From positions 1 to 64,000 of the forward strand of contig NZ_AVSV01000002.1 in assembly GCF_000498355.1 (NCBI RefSeq): a DNA stretch of 64,000 nt. The letters are read 5' to 3'. Under the pieces are notes generated by a model. It worked only from the letters and a program-made list of their open reading frames with translations, made no database searches and had not been told where the DNA came from. Position numbers and translations under genes: made by a program. Positions 35,566 through 45,883 of the stretch are shown piece after piece. Within the stretch, counting starts at the first letter, position 1; each line of letters begins with the position of its first letter. The DNA is from Clostridium sp. Ade.TY. Lineage in GTDB: Bacteria; Bacillota; Clostridia; Clostridiales; Clostridiaceae.

Positions 35566-35871
35566 ATGGAACTTTATACAAATACTGAAAGTAATTTAGA
35601 ATTTCATTCATTAGCAGATGATATTAGGACCTTTTTAATGTCTAATCCTAATAATTTTTTTACTCCAACAGAAATTAGTGAAAATATACACTCAATACCT
35701 TATAGTAATTTAAAATCAGCTTTGTCTTTTACAAATGCTGAAAATTCAATAGATCCATCAGAACATATTAGTTCAATTTGTTCTTATTTAGAAAAACAAC
35801 ATTTAATAAAAAAATCAATGAAAATTTGTCCTTATAAAGGACGTCCATCTAATGCATTTTCTAACTTTTAA
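35566..35871 (+). CDS. Hypothetical protein, possible winged helix
   Basis: 101 residues. The middle segment (FLMSNPNNFFTPTEISENIH, then a short helix and SSICSYLEKQHLIKKS) has the helix and turn pattern of a small winged-helix DNA-binding domain. No enzymatic motif, signal peptide or membrane helix. The ribosome site AAGGAG fits. It ends in a bidirectional terminator shared with the LacI gene. Function is unknown; a regulatory role is inference. Confidence 0.6.
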   Translation: MELYTNTESNLEFHSLADDIRTFLMSNPNNFFTPTEISENIHSIPYSNLKSALSFTNAENSIDPSEHISSICSYLEKQHLIKKSMKICPYKGRPSNAFSNF

Positions 35872-35873
35872 TA

Positions 35874-35903
35874 AAAAACGTGTCTATCTTTTGACACGTT
35901 TTT
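35874..35903. terminator. Bidirectional terminator
   Basis: Perfect arms AAAAACGTGTC and GACACGTTTTT between two convergent genes. Confidence 0.92.
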
Positions 35904-36923
<1,020 letters not shown>

Positions 36924-36981
36924 TCACCTCTTTCTCATAATTTATTATATATTAAGGTATTTTAAATATCAAAATAATAAA

Positions 36982-37019
36982 AAATATGGACTTGAACTTT
37001 AAAATTCAAGTCCATATTT
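36982..37019 (-). terminator. Terminator between galT and the LacI gene
   Basis: Perfect 15-base arms (36982-36996 and 37005-37019) with a T-run on the minus strand. Confidence 0.93.
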
Positions 37020-37030
37020 ATTTTTATATT

Positions 37031-38545
37031 TTAAATACTACTCTTTAATGAATCTATATATTTTTTAATTGATTTTATTCCAGATTCATTCCATTTAAAT
37101 ACACCACAATGTTCAAGAACTTTTACAAACACTTTTCCTACTTCATCTTTCACTATCTTTTCCACATTATTTTCATTTATATCTTTATTATTTCTTATTA
37201 TTTCATAAAACCAATCTAAGTGTATTCCTATTTCTTCTTTGTTTATACTATTTTCATCATTTAAAATTAAATTCTTTTCTATAACTTTAAGTTCTTCTTT
37301 TAATCTAGCTGGTAATACTGCAAGTCCTAATACCTCTATAAGTCCTATATTTTCCTTCTTTATATGGTGAAGTTCTTTATGTGGATGGAATATTCCATCT
37401 GGATGCTCATTATTTTTTCTATTATTTCTTAATACAAGATCCAATTCATATTTTTCATTAAAAAATCTTCCAATTGGTGTTATTGTATTATGAGGCACAT
37501 CTTTTGTATAAGCAAATACTCCTGCATCTTCATCAGAGTAATTTCTCCAATGTTCTAATATTTTACCTGAAAGTTCACTTAACTTTTCCCTATCCTTTCC
37601 CCTTAATCTAATAACTGTTAATGGCCATTTAATTATAGATAATTCTATATCTTTATAATTATCTATATTAAATTTAAATACATCTTTTGCATCATTCATT
37701 GCAAATTTATAATTTCCACCTTGATAATGATCATGAGTAAGTATAGACCCACCAACTATTGGTAAATCTGCATTTGATCCTATAAAATAATGTGGAAATT
37801 TCTCTACAAATTCTAAAATTCTATCAAAGCTATCCTTTGTTATTTTCATAGGAATGTGTTTTCCAGAAAATACTATACAATGTTCATTGTAATATGCATA
37901 AGGTGAATATTGTAAAAACCATCTTTCATCTAAAAGCTCTATAGGTATAACTCTTAAATTTTGTCTTGCTGGATGATTTACTCTTCCGGCATATCCTTCA
38001 TTTTCTTTACAAAGTAAACATTTTGGATATCCTGATTGTTGAAGACTTTTGGCAGCTTCTATAGCCTTTGGATCTTTTTCAGGTTTTGATAAATTTATAG
38101 TTATATCAATATTTCCATATTCTGAATTTGTTTTCCATACAAGATTTTTAGCTATTCTATCTGTTCTTATATAATCACAAGCTTTACTTATATTATGGAA
38201 ATAAGTCGTTGCTTCTTCAGGATTTTTTTTATATTTATAATTAAAATCTCTAATTATCTCAGAAGGTCTTTTAACTAAAATCCCCATTATTTTAGTATCA
38301 AAAAGATCTCTATAAATTGGAGTATTATATTCAATTAATCCTTTTTCATATGCATAGTCTAAAAGACTTTCTAAAATTGGTGTTGGAGTATTTAATACCT
38401 CATCTTCTATATCACTTGCCTCATAATCATCTAACTTAAAAAGTTCAAGTAAACTATTTCTTATATATACTTCATCTTCACACTCTATTAAGTTTTTCAT
38501 TACAGAATACTTTATTAATCTATCAATATCTCTATAAATTCCCAT
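37031..38545 (-). CDS. galT: UDP-glucose-hexose-1-phosphate uridylyltransferase (Firmicute type)
   Basis: 504 residues, the size of the Firmicutes-type GalT, which is longer than the E. coli enzyme. Motifs include GYPKCLLCKENEGYAGRVNH, ILTHDHYQGGNY and IFHPHKELHHIKKENIGLIE. It exchanges UMP between UDP-glucose and galactose-1-phosphate in the Leloir pathway. It starts 10 bases after galK. No galE is in the window, so the epimerase must lie elsewhere. Confidence 0.95.
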   Translation of the reverse strand: MGIYRDIDRLIKYSVMKNLIECEDEVYIRNSLLELFKLDDYEASDIEDEVLNTPTPILESLLDYAYEKGLIEYNTPIYRDLFDTKIMGILVKRPSEIIRDFNYKYKKNPEEATTYFHNISKACDYIRTDRIAKNLVWKTNSEYGNIDITINLSKPEKDPKAIEAAKSLQQSGYPKCLLCKENEGYAGRVNHPARQNLRVIPIELLDERWFLQYSPYAYYNEHCIVFSGKHIPMKITKDSFDRILEFVEKFPHYFIGSNADLPIVGGSILTHDHYQGGNYKFAMNDAKDVFKFNIDNYKDIELSIIKWPLTVIRLRGKDREKLSELSGKILEHWRNYSDEDAGVFAYTKDVPHNTITPIGRFFNEKYELDLVLRNNRKNNEHPDGIFHPHKELHHIKKENIGLIEVLGLAVLPARLKEELKVIEKNLILNDENSINKEEIGIHLDWFYEIIRNNKDINENNVEKIVKDEVGKVFVKVLEHCGVFKWNESGIKSIKKYIDSLKSSI

Positions 38546-38554
38546 GGTAACCCC

Positions 38555-39727
38555 CTATATTTCTCTAGTTTCATCTCCTACACTTGCTATATAAAAATCT
38601 GCATCATAGCCTATAATTTCTTTATATTTATCGCCAACATATTTTATAAATCTTTCTGCAAAATCTCTTTTAACTATAGATACTGTACAACCTCCAAATC
38701 CAGCACCTGTCATTCTTGAACCTATAGTTCCTTCACACTCCCATGCAAGTTCAACTAATGTATCTAACTCTTTTCCTGTTACTTCATAATCATCTCTTAA
38801 TGAAATATGTGATTGATTCATAAGCTCACCAAATAATTTCAAATCATTATTTTCAAGTGCTTCTTTTGCTTTAAGAGTTCTAACATTTTCATATACAGCA
38901 TGTTTTGCTCTCTTTCTTCTAATATCATCTTTTATTAAATTCTTATTATTCTCAAATTCCTCAATTGTAAGCTCTCCTAAAGAGTTAATATTTAATCCTT
39001 CTTTTAACTCAGATAAAGCATTTTCACACTCACTTCTTCTTTCATTATATTTTGAATCTGCAAGTCCTCTTCTTTTATTTGTATTTGCTATAATTATAAC
39101 TTCATCTTTTAAATCTATATTTGAATAACTATACTTTAAAGTATTACAATCTAATAATATAGCTTTATTCTCTTTTCCCATTCCTATTGCAAATTGATCC
39201 ATTATCCCACAGTTTACACCTATAAATTTATTTTCTGCCCTTTGAGAATATTTAACAATATCTATTCTATTAATATTTAAATTAAATAGCTTGTCCATCA
39301 TAACTCCAATTAATAATTCAAGAGAAGCTGATGATGAAAGTCCTGCTCCATTTGGAATATTTCCATATATTACAACATCAAATCCTTTATCTATATTGTG
39401 ACCCTCTTTTTGTAATACATCTATAACCCCTTTACAATAATTCGCCCAATCATGTTCTTTTTCATATTTTATATTATCTACGTTAAATTCTATAATTCCT
39501 AAATCCTCAAAGTTTTTTGAATACATTCTTATTTTTTTATCATCTCTTAATCTTATTACTCCAAAAGTTCCAAAACTTATTGCACAAGGAAAAACATTCC
39601 CTCCATTATAATCAGTATGTTCACCAATTAAATTAACTCTTCCAGGTGAAAAAAACACTCTAGTTCCTTCATTATCTCCATAAACTTTAGTAAAAATATT
39701 TAACATTTCTTGTTTCAAAACATCCAC
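38555..39727 (-). CDS. galK: Galactokinase
   Basis: 390 residues, a GHMP kinase. Motifs: [20 protein letters not shown] (about 29-48), phosphate loop [13 protein letters not shown] and late [16 protein letters not shown]. It phosphorylates galactose using ATP, the first step of the Leloir pathway. First gene of galK-galT, with AAGGGTGTGG before the ATG and a promoter carrying an inverted repeat upstream. Confidence 0.96.
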   Translation of the reverse strand: MDVLKQEMLNIFTKVYGDNEGTRVFFSPGRVNLIGEHTDYNGGNVFPCAISFGTFGVIRLRDDKKIRMYSKNFEDLGIIEFNVDNIKYEKEHDWANYCKGVIDVLQKEGHNIDKGFDVVIYGNIPNGAGLSSSASLELLIGVMMDKLFNLNINRIDIVKYSQRAENKFIGVNCGIMDQFAIGMGKENKAILLDCNTLKYSYSNIDLKDEVIIIANTNKRRGLADSKYNERRSECENALSELKEGLNINSLGELTIEEFENNKNLIKDDIRRKRAKHAVYENVRTLKAKEALENNDLKLFGELMNQSHISLRDDYEVTGKELDTLVELAWECEGTIGSRMTGAGFGGCTVSIVKRDFAERFIKYVGDKYKEIIGYDADFYIASVGDETREI

Positions 39728-39758
39728 ACCCTTTTATACAAATTTATTTGTTAATATA

Positions 39759-39787
39759 ATATTAACACCTCAAGAAAACATTTTCAA
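39759..39787 (-). promoter_or_regulatory. galK promoter with operator-like dyad
   Basis: Minus-strand -35 TTGAAA (39782-39787), 17-base spacer, -10 TAATAT (39759-39764). The inverted repeat GAAAA-CA-TTTTC (39774-39785) overlaps the -35 and spacer, a position where a LacI-type repressor would block transcription. It also looks somewhat like a cre site (catabolite control). Confidence 0.55.
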
Positions 39788-39796
39788 TATATTTTT

Positions 39797-39840
39797 ACTT
39801 TATTTTTACTAGATTTTTTTACTTTATTTTTACTAGATTT
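39797..39840. repeat. Two-copy 24-bp tandem repeat
   Basis: The 20 bases ACTTTATTTTTACTAGATTT occur at 39797-39816 and 39821-39840, period 24. They lie upstream of the galK promoter. Probably a slipped duplication of AT-rich sequence. Confidence 0.7.
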
Positions 39841-39890
39841 ATTACTACATTTTATCCTTTTAAATAAAATATCTTTCTACTTTCTTATAT

Positions 39891-39923
39891 AAAAAAGAGA
39901 GTTATTTCAAAAATAACTCTCTT
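39891..39923 (-). terminator. Terminator after the YgiQ gene
   Basis: AAGAGAGTTATTT/AAATAACTCTCTT stem with a T-run on the minus strand, past the stop at 39941. Confidence 0.92.
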
Positions 39924-39940
39924 AAATATCTTTTATTATT

Positions 39941-41950
39941 TTACTTTTTCTTTTTAAGTCTTAATTTTGCAGGACCTCTGCTTTTCTTACCTTTATACAT
40001 TCTAGTTTCTTCGCCTTTTGATTGTTTACTAGAATTTCTACCTCTTTTATTATCTCTTGAACTTCTATTATCTCTTGATTTTTTATTATCTTTTTGATGT
40101 CCTTTTCCTTTAGACTTAGATTTTCCATGCATACTTGCTATATATCTTGTTTCTTTTGATTGAATTAAACATTTAGGTCCATTACCTATTAAGTCTTCTC
40201 TTCCTGCTTTCATTAAAGCATCATAAACAAGATTATAGTTTTTAGGATTTTTAAATTGAAGAAGTGCTCTTTGCATAGCTTTTTCTTCTTTTGTCTTAGG
40301 AATATATACTTCTTCCATAGTTAATGGATCAAGTCCTGTATAAAACATTGTTGTTGACATTGTTCCTGGAGTTGGATAAAAATCTTGAACTTGTTCCGGT
40401 TGATATTTAATATCTCTTAAATATTCAGCAAGTTGAATTGCTTCTTTTAATCCACTACCTGGATGGCTTGACATTAAATAAGGAATTATATATTGCTCTT
40501 TTTTAAGTTGTCTATTTATTTTAAAGAATTTTTCTCTAAATCTATCATATGTCTTTCCTGATGGCTTATTCATATATTTTAAAGCTTGTGGTGCAACGTG
40601 CTCTGGTGCAACTTTAAGTTGACCACTTACATGATGCTCTACAAGTTCTCTAAAGAAAGTATCATCTTTATCAGCCATTATGTAATCATATCTTAATCCA
40701 GATCTTACAAAAGCTTTTTTAACCTTTGGAATTTTCCTTATTTCTCTTAAAAGATGTAAATATTCACTATGATCAACATCCATATTTTTGCATACTCCTG
40801 GTGTTAAACATTGTTTATTTTTACATGCTCCTATTGTAAGTTGATGTTTACAAGCTGGTTTTCTAAAGTTTGCTGTAGGACCGCCTACATCATGAATATA
40901 TCCTTTAAAATCTTTAAATGTTGTTATTTCTCTTGCTTCTTCAAGTATTGATTTCTCACTTCTACTTTGAACAGCTCTACCTTGATGGAATGTTATAGCA
41001 CAGAAGTTACAATTACCAAAACAACCTCTTGAACTTACTATAGAAAATTTAACTTCCTCTATTGCTGGTATTCCCCCATCCTTTTCATATATAGGATGAT
41101 AGTTTTTTGTATATGGAAGTGCATAAACCTCATCAAGTTCTTCTCTTGTTAATGGCATTTCTGGTTTATTTATAACAACATATCTATTTCCATGCTTTTG
41201 TATAAGTTGCTTTCCTCTAATTGGATCTTGTTCTTCATATTGAATTTTAAATGCTTTTGCATATTTTACTTTATCACTTGCTACTTCCTCCAATGAAGGT
41301 AACATTTTATAATCTCCATATACTTCATCTAATGATTCTATTGTATAACATGTTCCATTTATATGTCTTATGTACTTAGCATCAAAACCATCATTTAAAC
41401 TATTTGCAACTTCAACTATTTGCTTTTCACTCATACCGTATACTAGTAAATCTGCACCACTATCTATAAGTATTGAGTTTCTTACATTATCTCCCCAATA
41501 ATCATAATGTGCAAATCTTCTAAGACTAGCTTCTATTCCACCTATTATAACATTAACGTGCTTGTACGCCTCTCTAATTTTATTACAATAAACAATAGTA
41601 GCTCTATCTGGTCTTGCTCCCATTTTACCGCCTGGAGTATACATATCTTTATCTCTTCTTCTTTTACTTACAGTATAATGGTTAACCATGGAATCCATGT
41701 TTCCTCCATTAACTAAAAAACCAAGTCTAGGTCTACCAAGTCTTTTAAAATCATCTGTGCTATGCCAGTCTGGTTGTGGTATTATTCCAACCTTATATCC
41801 TGCATTTTCTAAAACTCTTGAAATTATGGCAGTACCAAAACTATGATGGTCTACATAAGCATCTCCTGTAACTATAATAAAGTCACATTGCTCCCATCCT
41901 CTTTCTTCCATATCTTTTTTACTTATTGGTAAAAATCTATTTTCTGTCAT
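39941..41950 (-). CDS. YgiQ-family radical SAM protein
   Basis: 669 residues. The N-terminal domain (about 1-290) begins [20 protein letters not shown] with [14 protein letters not shown], the YgiQ signature. The radical SAM cluster site is [10 protein letters not shown] (about 310-319), followed by [13 protein letters not shown]. The last 70 residues are a Lys/Arg/Ser-rich tail ([19 protein letters not shown]-like), probably a nucleic-acid binding extension. The reaction is unknown. Monocistronic, with AAGGTGAT before the start. Confidence 0.92.
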   Translation of the reverse strand: MTENRFLPISKKDMEERGWEQCDFIIVTGDAYVDHHSFGTAIISRVLENAGYKVGIIPQPDWHSTDDFKRLGRPRLGFLVNGGNMDSMVNHYTVSKRRRDKDMYTPGGKMGARPDRATIVYCNKIREAYKHVNVIIGGIEASLRRFAHYDYWGDNVRNSILIDSGADLLVYGMSEKQIVEVANSLNDGFDAKYIRHINGTCYTIESLDEVYGDYKMLPSLEEVASDKVKYAKAFKIQYEEQDPIRGKQLIQKHGNRYVVINKPEMPLTREELDEVYALPYTKNYHPIYEKDGGIPAIEEVKFSIVSSRGCFGNCNFCAITFHQGRAVQSRSEKSILEEAREITTFKDFKGYIHDVGGPTANFRKPACKHQLTIGACKNKQCLTPGVCKNMDVDHSEYLHLLREIRKIPKVKKAFVRSGLRYDYIMADKDDTFFRELVEHHVSGQLKVAPEHVAPQALKYMNKPSGKTYDRFREKFFKINRQLKKEQYIIPYLMSSHPGSGLKEAIQLAEYLRDIKYQPEQVQDFYPTPGTMSTTMFYTGLDPLTMEEVYIPKTKEEKAMQRALLQFKNPKNYNLVYDALMKAGREDLIGNGPKCLIQSKETRYIASMHGKSKSKGKGHQKDNKKSRDNRSSRDNKRGRNSSKQSKGEETRMYKGKKSRGPAKLRLKKKK

Positions 41951-42100
41951 ATTATCACCTTCTATCTATAATTATTAACCTATTATATTATTTTCTAATC
42001 TAGATTACTATTATAAAGCATATTCTCTTATTATAATACTTTTATTCAATAAAAAAAGTAATTTTTAAAAATTATTTTTAACTAGACTGTATAAAAAAGT

Positions 42101-42133
42101 AAAAAAAGAAGATTAATTACATAATCTTCTTTC
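42101..42133 (-). terminator. Terminator after lplA
   Basis: AAAGAAGATTA/TAATCTTCTTT stem with a long T-run on the minus strand, past the stop at 42143. Confidence 0.88.
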
Positions 42134-42142
42134 TTAATTCTA

Positions 42143-43063
42143 TTAATTTATATTATTTTTTATATATTTTAAAATATATCTTCTTGAAAAACTTTTACCT
42201 AATAGTTCATTTTTAATTTTATCAAAATCTACTTTTTCTAGTGTATCTGAATATATTTTTATGCTATCTATTTTATTGTTTTTTATAGTTAATAAAATTT
42301 GCATATTTCCAAATTTAAATTTTTCTTCTAAAAAAACATTATAATTTGGACTTTCTCCAAAATTCCATTCTTTACTTTTATATTTTTCATATAAATAAGG
42401 TATTTTTACATCTTTACTATATATATCTTTTTTCGTTATATTTCCATATACCATCTTAAAAGAATTTTCTAAAGTAAATTTCAAAGTACTAACATTTATT
42501 TCCTCATTTAAACTACTAAGATTAACTACTCTGCTTTTTACAGATTTTATCCCTTTAGATTCCAATTTCAACTTTGAAGGTTTTAAAACTTTCACTAAAA
42601 TATCTGTATTTACATTTATCATAATAGTTCCATGATGAAAATAATTTTCTCCATCATCATAAAATGCATTTCCTGAAAACTTTCTATCCTTTACTAATAA
42701 ATCATTTCTTCCAGAAAATTCTACACTTAATCCAAACTCTTCAATTGCTCTCTTTATAACTTTTAATTGTTTTTCTAAGTCTGCATTATTATTTTTAGTT
42801 ATAAATGTAAAATTCAAATTATTTAAATCATGAAATACTGCTCCTCCACCAGATATACGTCTAACTAAATTTATATTATTTTTTTCCATATAATCAATAT
42901 CACATTCTAAATATGGATTTTGATTTCTTCCAATAACTACTGTATTATCATTTTGCCAAAGATATAAAATATTTTCATCATATTTAACATTATTTAAAAG
43001 TTCTTCTTCTAATGCTAAATTATAATATGGATCTGTTTCTTCTGATATGACTATTCTATTCAT
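42143..43063 (-). CDS. lplA: Lipoate-protein ligase
   Basis: 306 residues. Motifs RRISGGGAVFHDLNNLNFTF (about 69-88) and SGNAFYDDGENYFHHGTIM with the Lys region just before it are those of LplA. It activates lipoate with ATP and attaches it to acceptor lysines. The start overlaps the lpd stop by 8 bases (translational coupling). The likely local acceptor is the N-terminal lipoyl domain of the Lpd protein itself, since no other lipoyl protein is encoded nearby. Confidence 0.93.
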   Translation of the reverse strand: MNRIVISEETDPYYNLALEEELLNNVKYDENILYLWQNDNTVVIGRNQNPYLECDIDYMEKNNINLVRRISGGGAVFHDLNNLNFTFITKNNNADLEKQLKVIKRAIEEFGLSVEFSGRNDLLVKDRKFSGNAFYDDGENYFHHGTIMINVNTDILVKVLKPSKLKLESKGIKSVKSRVVNLSSLNEEINVSTLKFTLENSFKMVYGNITKKDIYSKDVKIPYLYEKYKSKEWNFGESPNYNVFLEEKFKFGNMQILLTIKNNKIDSIKIYSDTLEKVDFDKIKNELLGKSFSRRYILKYIKNNIN

Positions 43064-44762
43064 GATAATGTATAGCTCCTATACCAAATCCAAGTGCTGC
43101 TTCATGAATAACTTCTGAAGTTGTTGGATGTGCAAATATTGTATCAATTATTTCTTCTTCACTAATATTATTTTTTATAATTAATGTTAATGAACTTATT
43201 AATGTAGAGGCATCTGGTCCTATTACTGAAGCTCCAATTATTTTATTATTATCAATATTTTTAATTAATTTTATAAATCCCTCTGTTTCTCCCATAGTTA
43301 ATGCTTTCCCATTTGCTGAAAATGGAAATTTACTTATTTTTATATTTATATTTTTCTCATTACATTCTTTTTCTGTTAATCCAATACTTGCAATTTCAGG
43401 TGAAGTAAATATTACATTTGGAACATAATCATAACTAATCTCTTTATCTTTACAAAGTATATTATCTACAGCAACAATTCCTTGATGTGATGCAACATGT
43501 GCAAGTTGTATTTTATTAGTAACATCTCCTATAGCATATATATTTTCTAAATTAGTTCTTAACTTATTATCTACACTTATCCCTCTACCATTTTCATTTA
43601 ATTTTATATCAGTTTTTTCTATTCCTAAATTTTTAATATTAGGTTCTCTTCCTATTGCAACTAATACATTTTCTGATACTAAATATTTATTTTTACCTTC
43701 ATTTTCAAAAGATACTATAGCTTCTCCATTTTCTGATTTTTCAATCTTATTAACTTTTGAACTTGTATAGATATTGATTCCATTTTCTCTTGCTATTTTA
43801 ATAATTCCATCTGATATATCATAATCAACCATAGTTAAAAGTCTATCCATATATTCAACAACATTTACCTTTACTCCAAAATTTGAATATATGAAAGCAA
43901 ATTCCATTCCAATAACCCCTCCACCAATTATAGTAATTGATTTAGGTAATTTTTTATTATCTAAAATAGAAGTACTATTTAGTACAAATGGTAAATCTAT
44001 TCCCTCTATATTTATTTTTGAAATGTTAGACCCTGTTGCAATTATAATATTTTTTGCATTAATTTTATATTCATCTTTTCCTTTTTTTACAATAACAGTT
44101 CTATTATCTATAAATTCAGCATTTCCCCTAACTAATTTTACATTATTTTTATTTATTAAATATTCAATTCCTGACTTTAAATTATTCTTTATATTATTTT
44201 TTCTTTCAACAACCTTTTCCATATTAAGTTTTATTTCTTTTATTTCAAATCCAAATTTTTCACTTAATATAGCTTCATTATATACTTCAGATGATTTAAC
44301 AAATGCTTTTGTCGGTATACACCCTACATTTAAACAAGTTCCTCCAAGATTATCTTTTTCTACTAATACAGTATTCAATCCATTTTTAGCTGCATATATA
44401 GCTGAAACATATCCTCCAGGACCAGCTCCTATAATCAACAAATCTGTAGTTATATTTTCCTTCTTACCTTTAATTAAATTTCCAAAGTAATCTACTTTTG
44501 GATTATCATTTTTGGTATTTTTATCGGAATTTTCCTCTAAATCATCTACTAAAAATAAAATATCACCTTTTTTCACTTCTTGTCCTTCATTAACTTTTAT
44601 TTCTTTTATTTTAAAGTTTCCATTTGCTTTAAATGGACTATTTCCTTTATTTGTCTCTAATTGTAATAATATTTCATTATTCTTTACTACATCTCCTACA
44701 GAAACATTTATTTTACCTATTTTTGCAGAATTTCCATTTATGTTTTTTAAAATTATATCCAT
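43056..44762 (-). CDS. lpd: Dihydrolipoamide dehydrogenase with N-terminal lipoyl domain
   Basis: 568 residues. Residues about 1-75 are a lipoyl domain with lipoylation site LETNKGNSP (Lys about 43). A linker leads to the flavoprotein part with FAD-binding GAGPGGYVSAIYAA, redox-active GGTCLNVGCIPTK (Cys pair), NAD-binding GGGVIGMEFAFIY and active-site HPTTSE. It reoxidises dihydrolipoyl groups with NAD+. Four-domain E3 proteins of this type occur in some 2-oxoacid dehydrogenase systems, but no E1 or E2 is encoded here. The ribosome site AGAGGA supports the ATG at 44762; an upstream start is in frame. Confidence 0.92.
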   Translation of the reverse strand: MDIILKNINGNSAKIGKINVSVGDVVKNNEILLQLETNKGNSPFKANGNFKIKEIKVNEGQEVKKGDILFLVDDLEENSDKNTKNDNPKVDYFGNLIKGKKENITTDLLIIGAGPGGYVSAIYAAKNGLNTVLVEKDNLGGTCLNVGCIPTKAFVKSSEVYNEAILSEKFGFEIKEIKLNMEKVVERKNNIKNNLKSGIEYLINKNNVKLVRGNAEFIDNRTVIVKKGKDEYKINAKNIIIATGSNISKINIEGIDLPFVLNSTSILDNKKLPKSITIIGGGVIGMEFAFIYSNFGVKVNVVEYMDRLLTMVDYDISDGIIKIARENGINIYTSSKVNKIEKSENGEAIVSFENEGKNKYLVSENVLVAIGREPNIKNLGIEKTDIKLNENGRGISVDNKLRTNLENIYAIGDVTNKIQLAHVASHQGIVAVDNILCKDKEISYDYVPNVIFTSPEIASIGLTEKECNEKNINIKISKFPFSANGKALTMGETEGFIKLIKNIDNNKIIGASVIGPDASTLISSLTLIIKNNISEEEIIDTIFAHPTTSEVIHEAALGFGIGAIHYHE

Positions 44763-44811
44763 ATTTATTCCTCTTCTTCCCAAAAATTTTCAATTAATAT
44801 ATTAATTAAAA

Positions 44812-44903
44812 AGATTGCTTTAAAAGTTATTTGACTTATTAATTTTTTCAACTTCCCCTAAAATATTAAAAAAATTAATATATTATAACTTTTATAGCAA
44901 TCT
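44812..44903 (-). terminator. 19-bp inverted repeat with 54-base loop, terminator or leader structure
   Basis: Arms 44812-44830 and 44885-44903 match at 18 of 19 positions, with 54 bases between them. On the minus strand the second arm is followed by TTTTTAATT. It lies 35 bases past the stop of the AhpD-like gene and 50 bases before lpd, so it could be a large-loop terminator or a conditional leader. A palindrome AATTAATATATTAATT follows (44792-44807). Confidence 0.6.
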
Positions 44904-44937
44904 CTTAATTTACATGGCATCTAATTCATATATAACT

Positions 44938-45291
44938 TTAATTAAAATCCTTTTCAAATTCATCAATTGAATCTTTTAATAAAGTAACTGTATATGCCAT
45001 AGTTGGGCCACCACCAAATGCGACTGAAACCATAGCAGCTTCTAATATTTCTTCTCTAGTAGCACCTGCTTCTAAAGCTTTATATGTGTGGAATACTATA
45101 CAATACTCACATCTATTGTAAGTTGCTATACCAACACTTATTAACTCTTTTGTTTTTGTGCTTATAGCTCCTTCTGCATAGTTTGTACCTAACAAATTCA
45201 TAAATGCATTAACATTTTCTCCATTTGTTTCTCCTAAACTATTTAATCCATTCATAAAATCGTTTAACATTTGTCTTACATCTTTTTTCAT
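44938..45291 (-). CDS. AhpD-like carboxymuconolactone decarboxylase family protein
   Basis: 117 residues, all helical. The CxxC motif with downstream His, NRCEYCIVFHTYKAL (Cys about 63 and 66), matches the AhpD-type redox site. Such proteins handle peroxides or act as thiol reductants. Full length for the family. It lies downstream of a MarR gene and is preceded by a 33-base imperfect dyad (45322-45354), so MarR control is likely. A lipoamide-linked role with the neighbouring lpd is an attractive guess, since AhpD works with lipoyl/Lpd systems in mycobacteria. Confidence 0.85.
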   Translation of the reverse strand: MKKDVRQMLNDFMNGLNSLGETNGENVNAFMNLLGTNYAEGAISTKTKELISVGIATYNRCEYCIVFHTYKALEAGATREEILEAAMVSVAFGGGPTMAYTVTLLKDSIDEFEKDFN

Positions 45292-45321
45292 AATAATCCT
45301 CCTAAATATAAATCCTCAATT

Positions 45322-45354
45322 TACTTGTAATACTAATACTTAGTATAGCAAGTA
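45322..45354. promoter_or_regulatory. 33-bp nested dyad, candidate MarR operator
   Basis: TACTTG...CAAGTA outer arms and ATACTAA-TAC-TTAGTAT inner arms share one centre (45338). It lies 30-63 bases upstream of the AhpD-like start. The element TTAGTAT also appears within the dyad before marR (45844-45850), which suggests one regulator for both sites. Confidence 0.6.
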
Positions 45355-45365
45355 TTATAATATAA

Positions 45366-45388
45366 AAATACCACCATTAGGTGGTATT
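45366..45388 (-). terminator. Terminator after marR
   Basis: Perfect AATACCACC/GGTGGTATT hairpin with a T-rich run on the minus strand, past the stop at 45396. Confidence 0.85.
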
Positions 45389-45395
45389 GTCAACG

Positions 45396-45818
45396 TTAAC
45401 TTATATTATTTACCATTTTTTCTAAAACTTTTTTGAAATTATCTAGTTCCTCATTACTAATTCCTCTTGTAGCATCTTTTTGAAATTGCTCTCCTAAAGG
45501 TAATAATTCATTTCTAAGATTTATTCCTTTATCAGTTAATACTATACTAGTTATTCTTCTATCATTTATATTCTTTTTTCTAACAACCAATTTTTCTTTT
45601 TCCATTCTATCAATAAGTCTCACCATGGATGATTCTTTTACATTCATAAGATCTGAAAGTTCTTTTTGAGACATACTATCAGATTTTCCTATATAAAAAA
45701 GAGCTATCCACTGAACTCTTGTAACACCGTGTTCTTGTAATCTTCCATTAAATTCATCTGCTATCTTTTTGGCACACTTATTTGTTATAAAACCAATACA
45801 ATCATCTATATTAAACAT
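45396..45818 (-). CDS. MarR-family transcriptional regulator
   Basis: 140 residues, a winged helix with the recognition region SQKELSDLMNVKESSMVRLI and wing VRKKNINDRRITSIVLTDKG. MarR proteins bind phenolic, oxidant or antibiotic ligands and repress adjacent genes. A Cys in CIGFITNKCAKK near the N-terminus (about 7 and 15) might be a redox switch, but this is speculation. It has its own terminator. The AhpD-like gene downstream is preceded by a dyad related to the one upstream of this gene. Confidence 0.88.
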   Translation of the reverse strand: MFNIDDCIGFITNKCAKKIADEFNGRLQEHGVTRVQWIALFYIGKSDSMSQKELSDLMNVKESSMVRLIDRMEKEKLVVRKKNINDRRITSIVLTDKGINLRNELLPLGEQFQKDATRGISNEELDNFKKVLEKMVNNIS

Positions 45819-45832
45819 AAATACCTCTCCAT

Positions 45833-45861
45833 AATATAATATATTAGTATGATATTATATT
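45833..45861. promoter_or_regulatory. Inverted repeat upstream of marR, candidate autoregulatory operator
   Basis: Perfect 10-base AT-only arms (45833-45842 and 45852-45861) with a nine-base spacer containing TTAGTAT, the motif also seen at 45340-45346. AT-only arms are easily found by chance in this genome, so support is modest. Confidence 0.4.
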
Positions 45862-45883
45862 TAATAAAAAAAGTAAATTAACA

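Noticed and set aside
39797-39840. CRISPR-like direct repeat near galK
   Set aside because: Only two copies, 24-base period with no spacer of unique sequence; a simple tandem duplication.
43891-44490. 199-codon plus-strand frame opposite lpd
   Set aside because: Antisense shadow of a gene with full FAD, NAD and active-site motifs.
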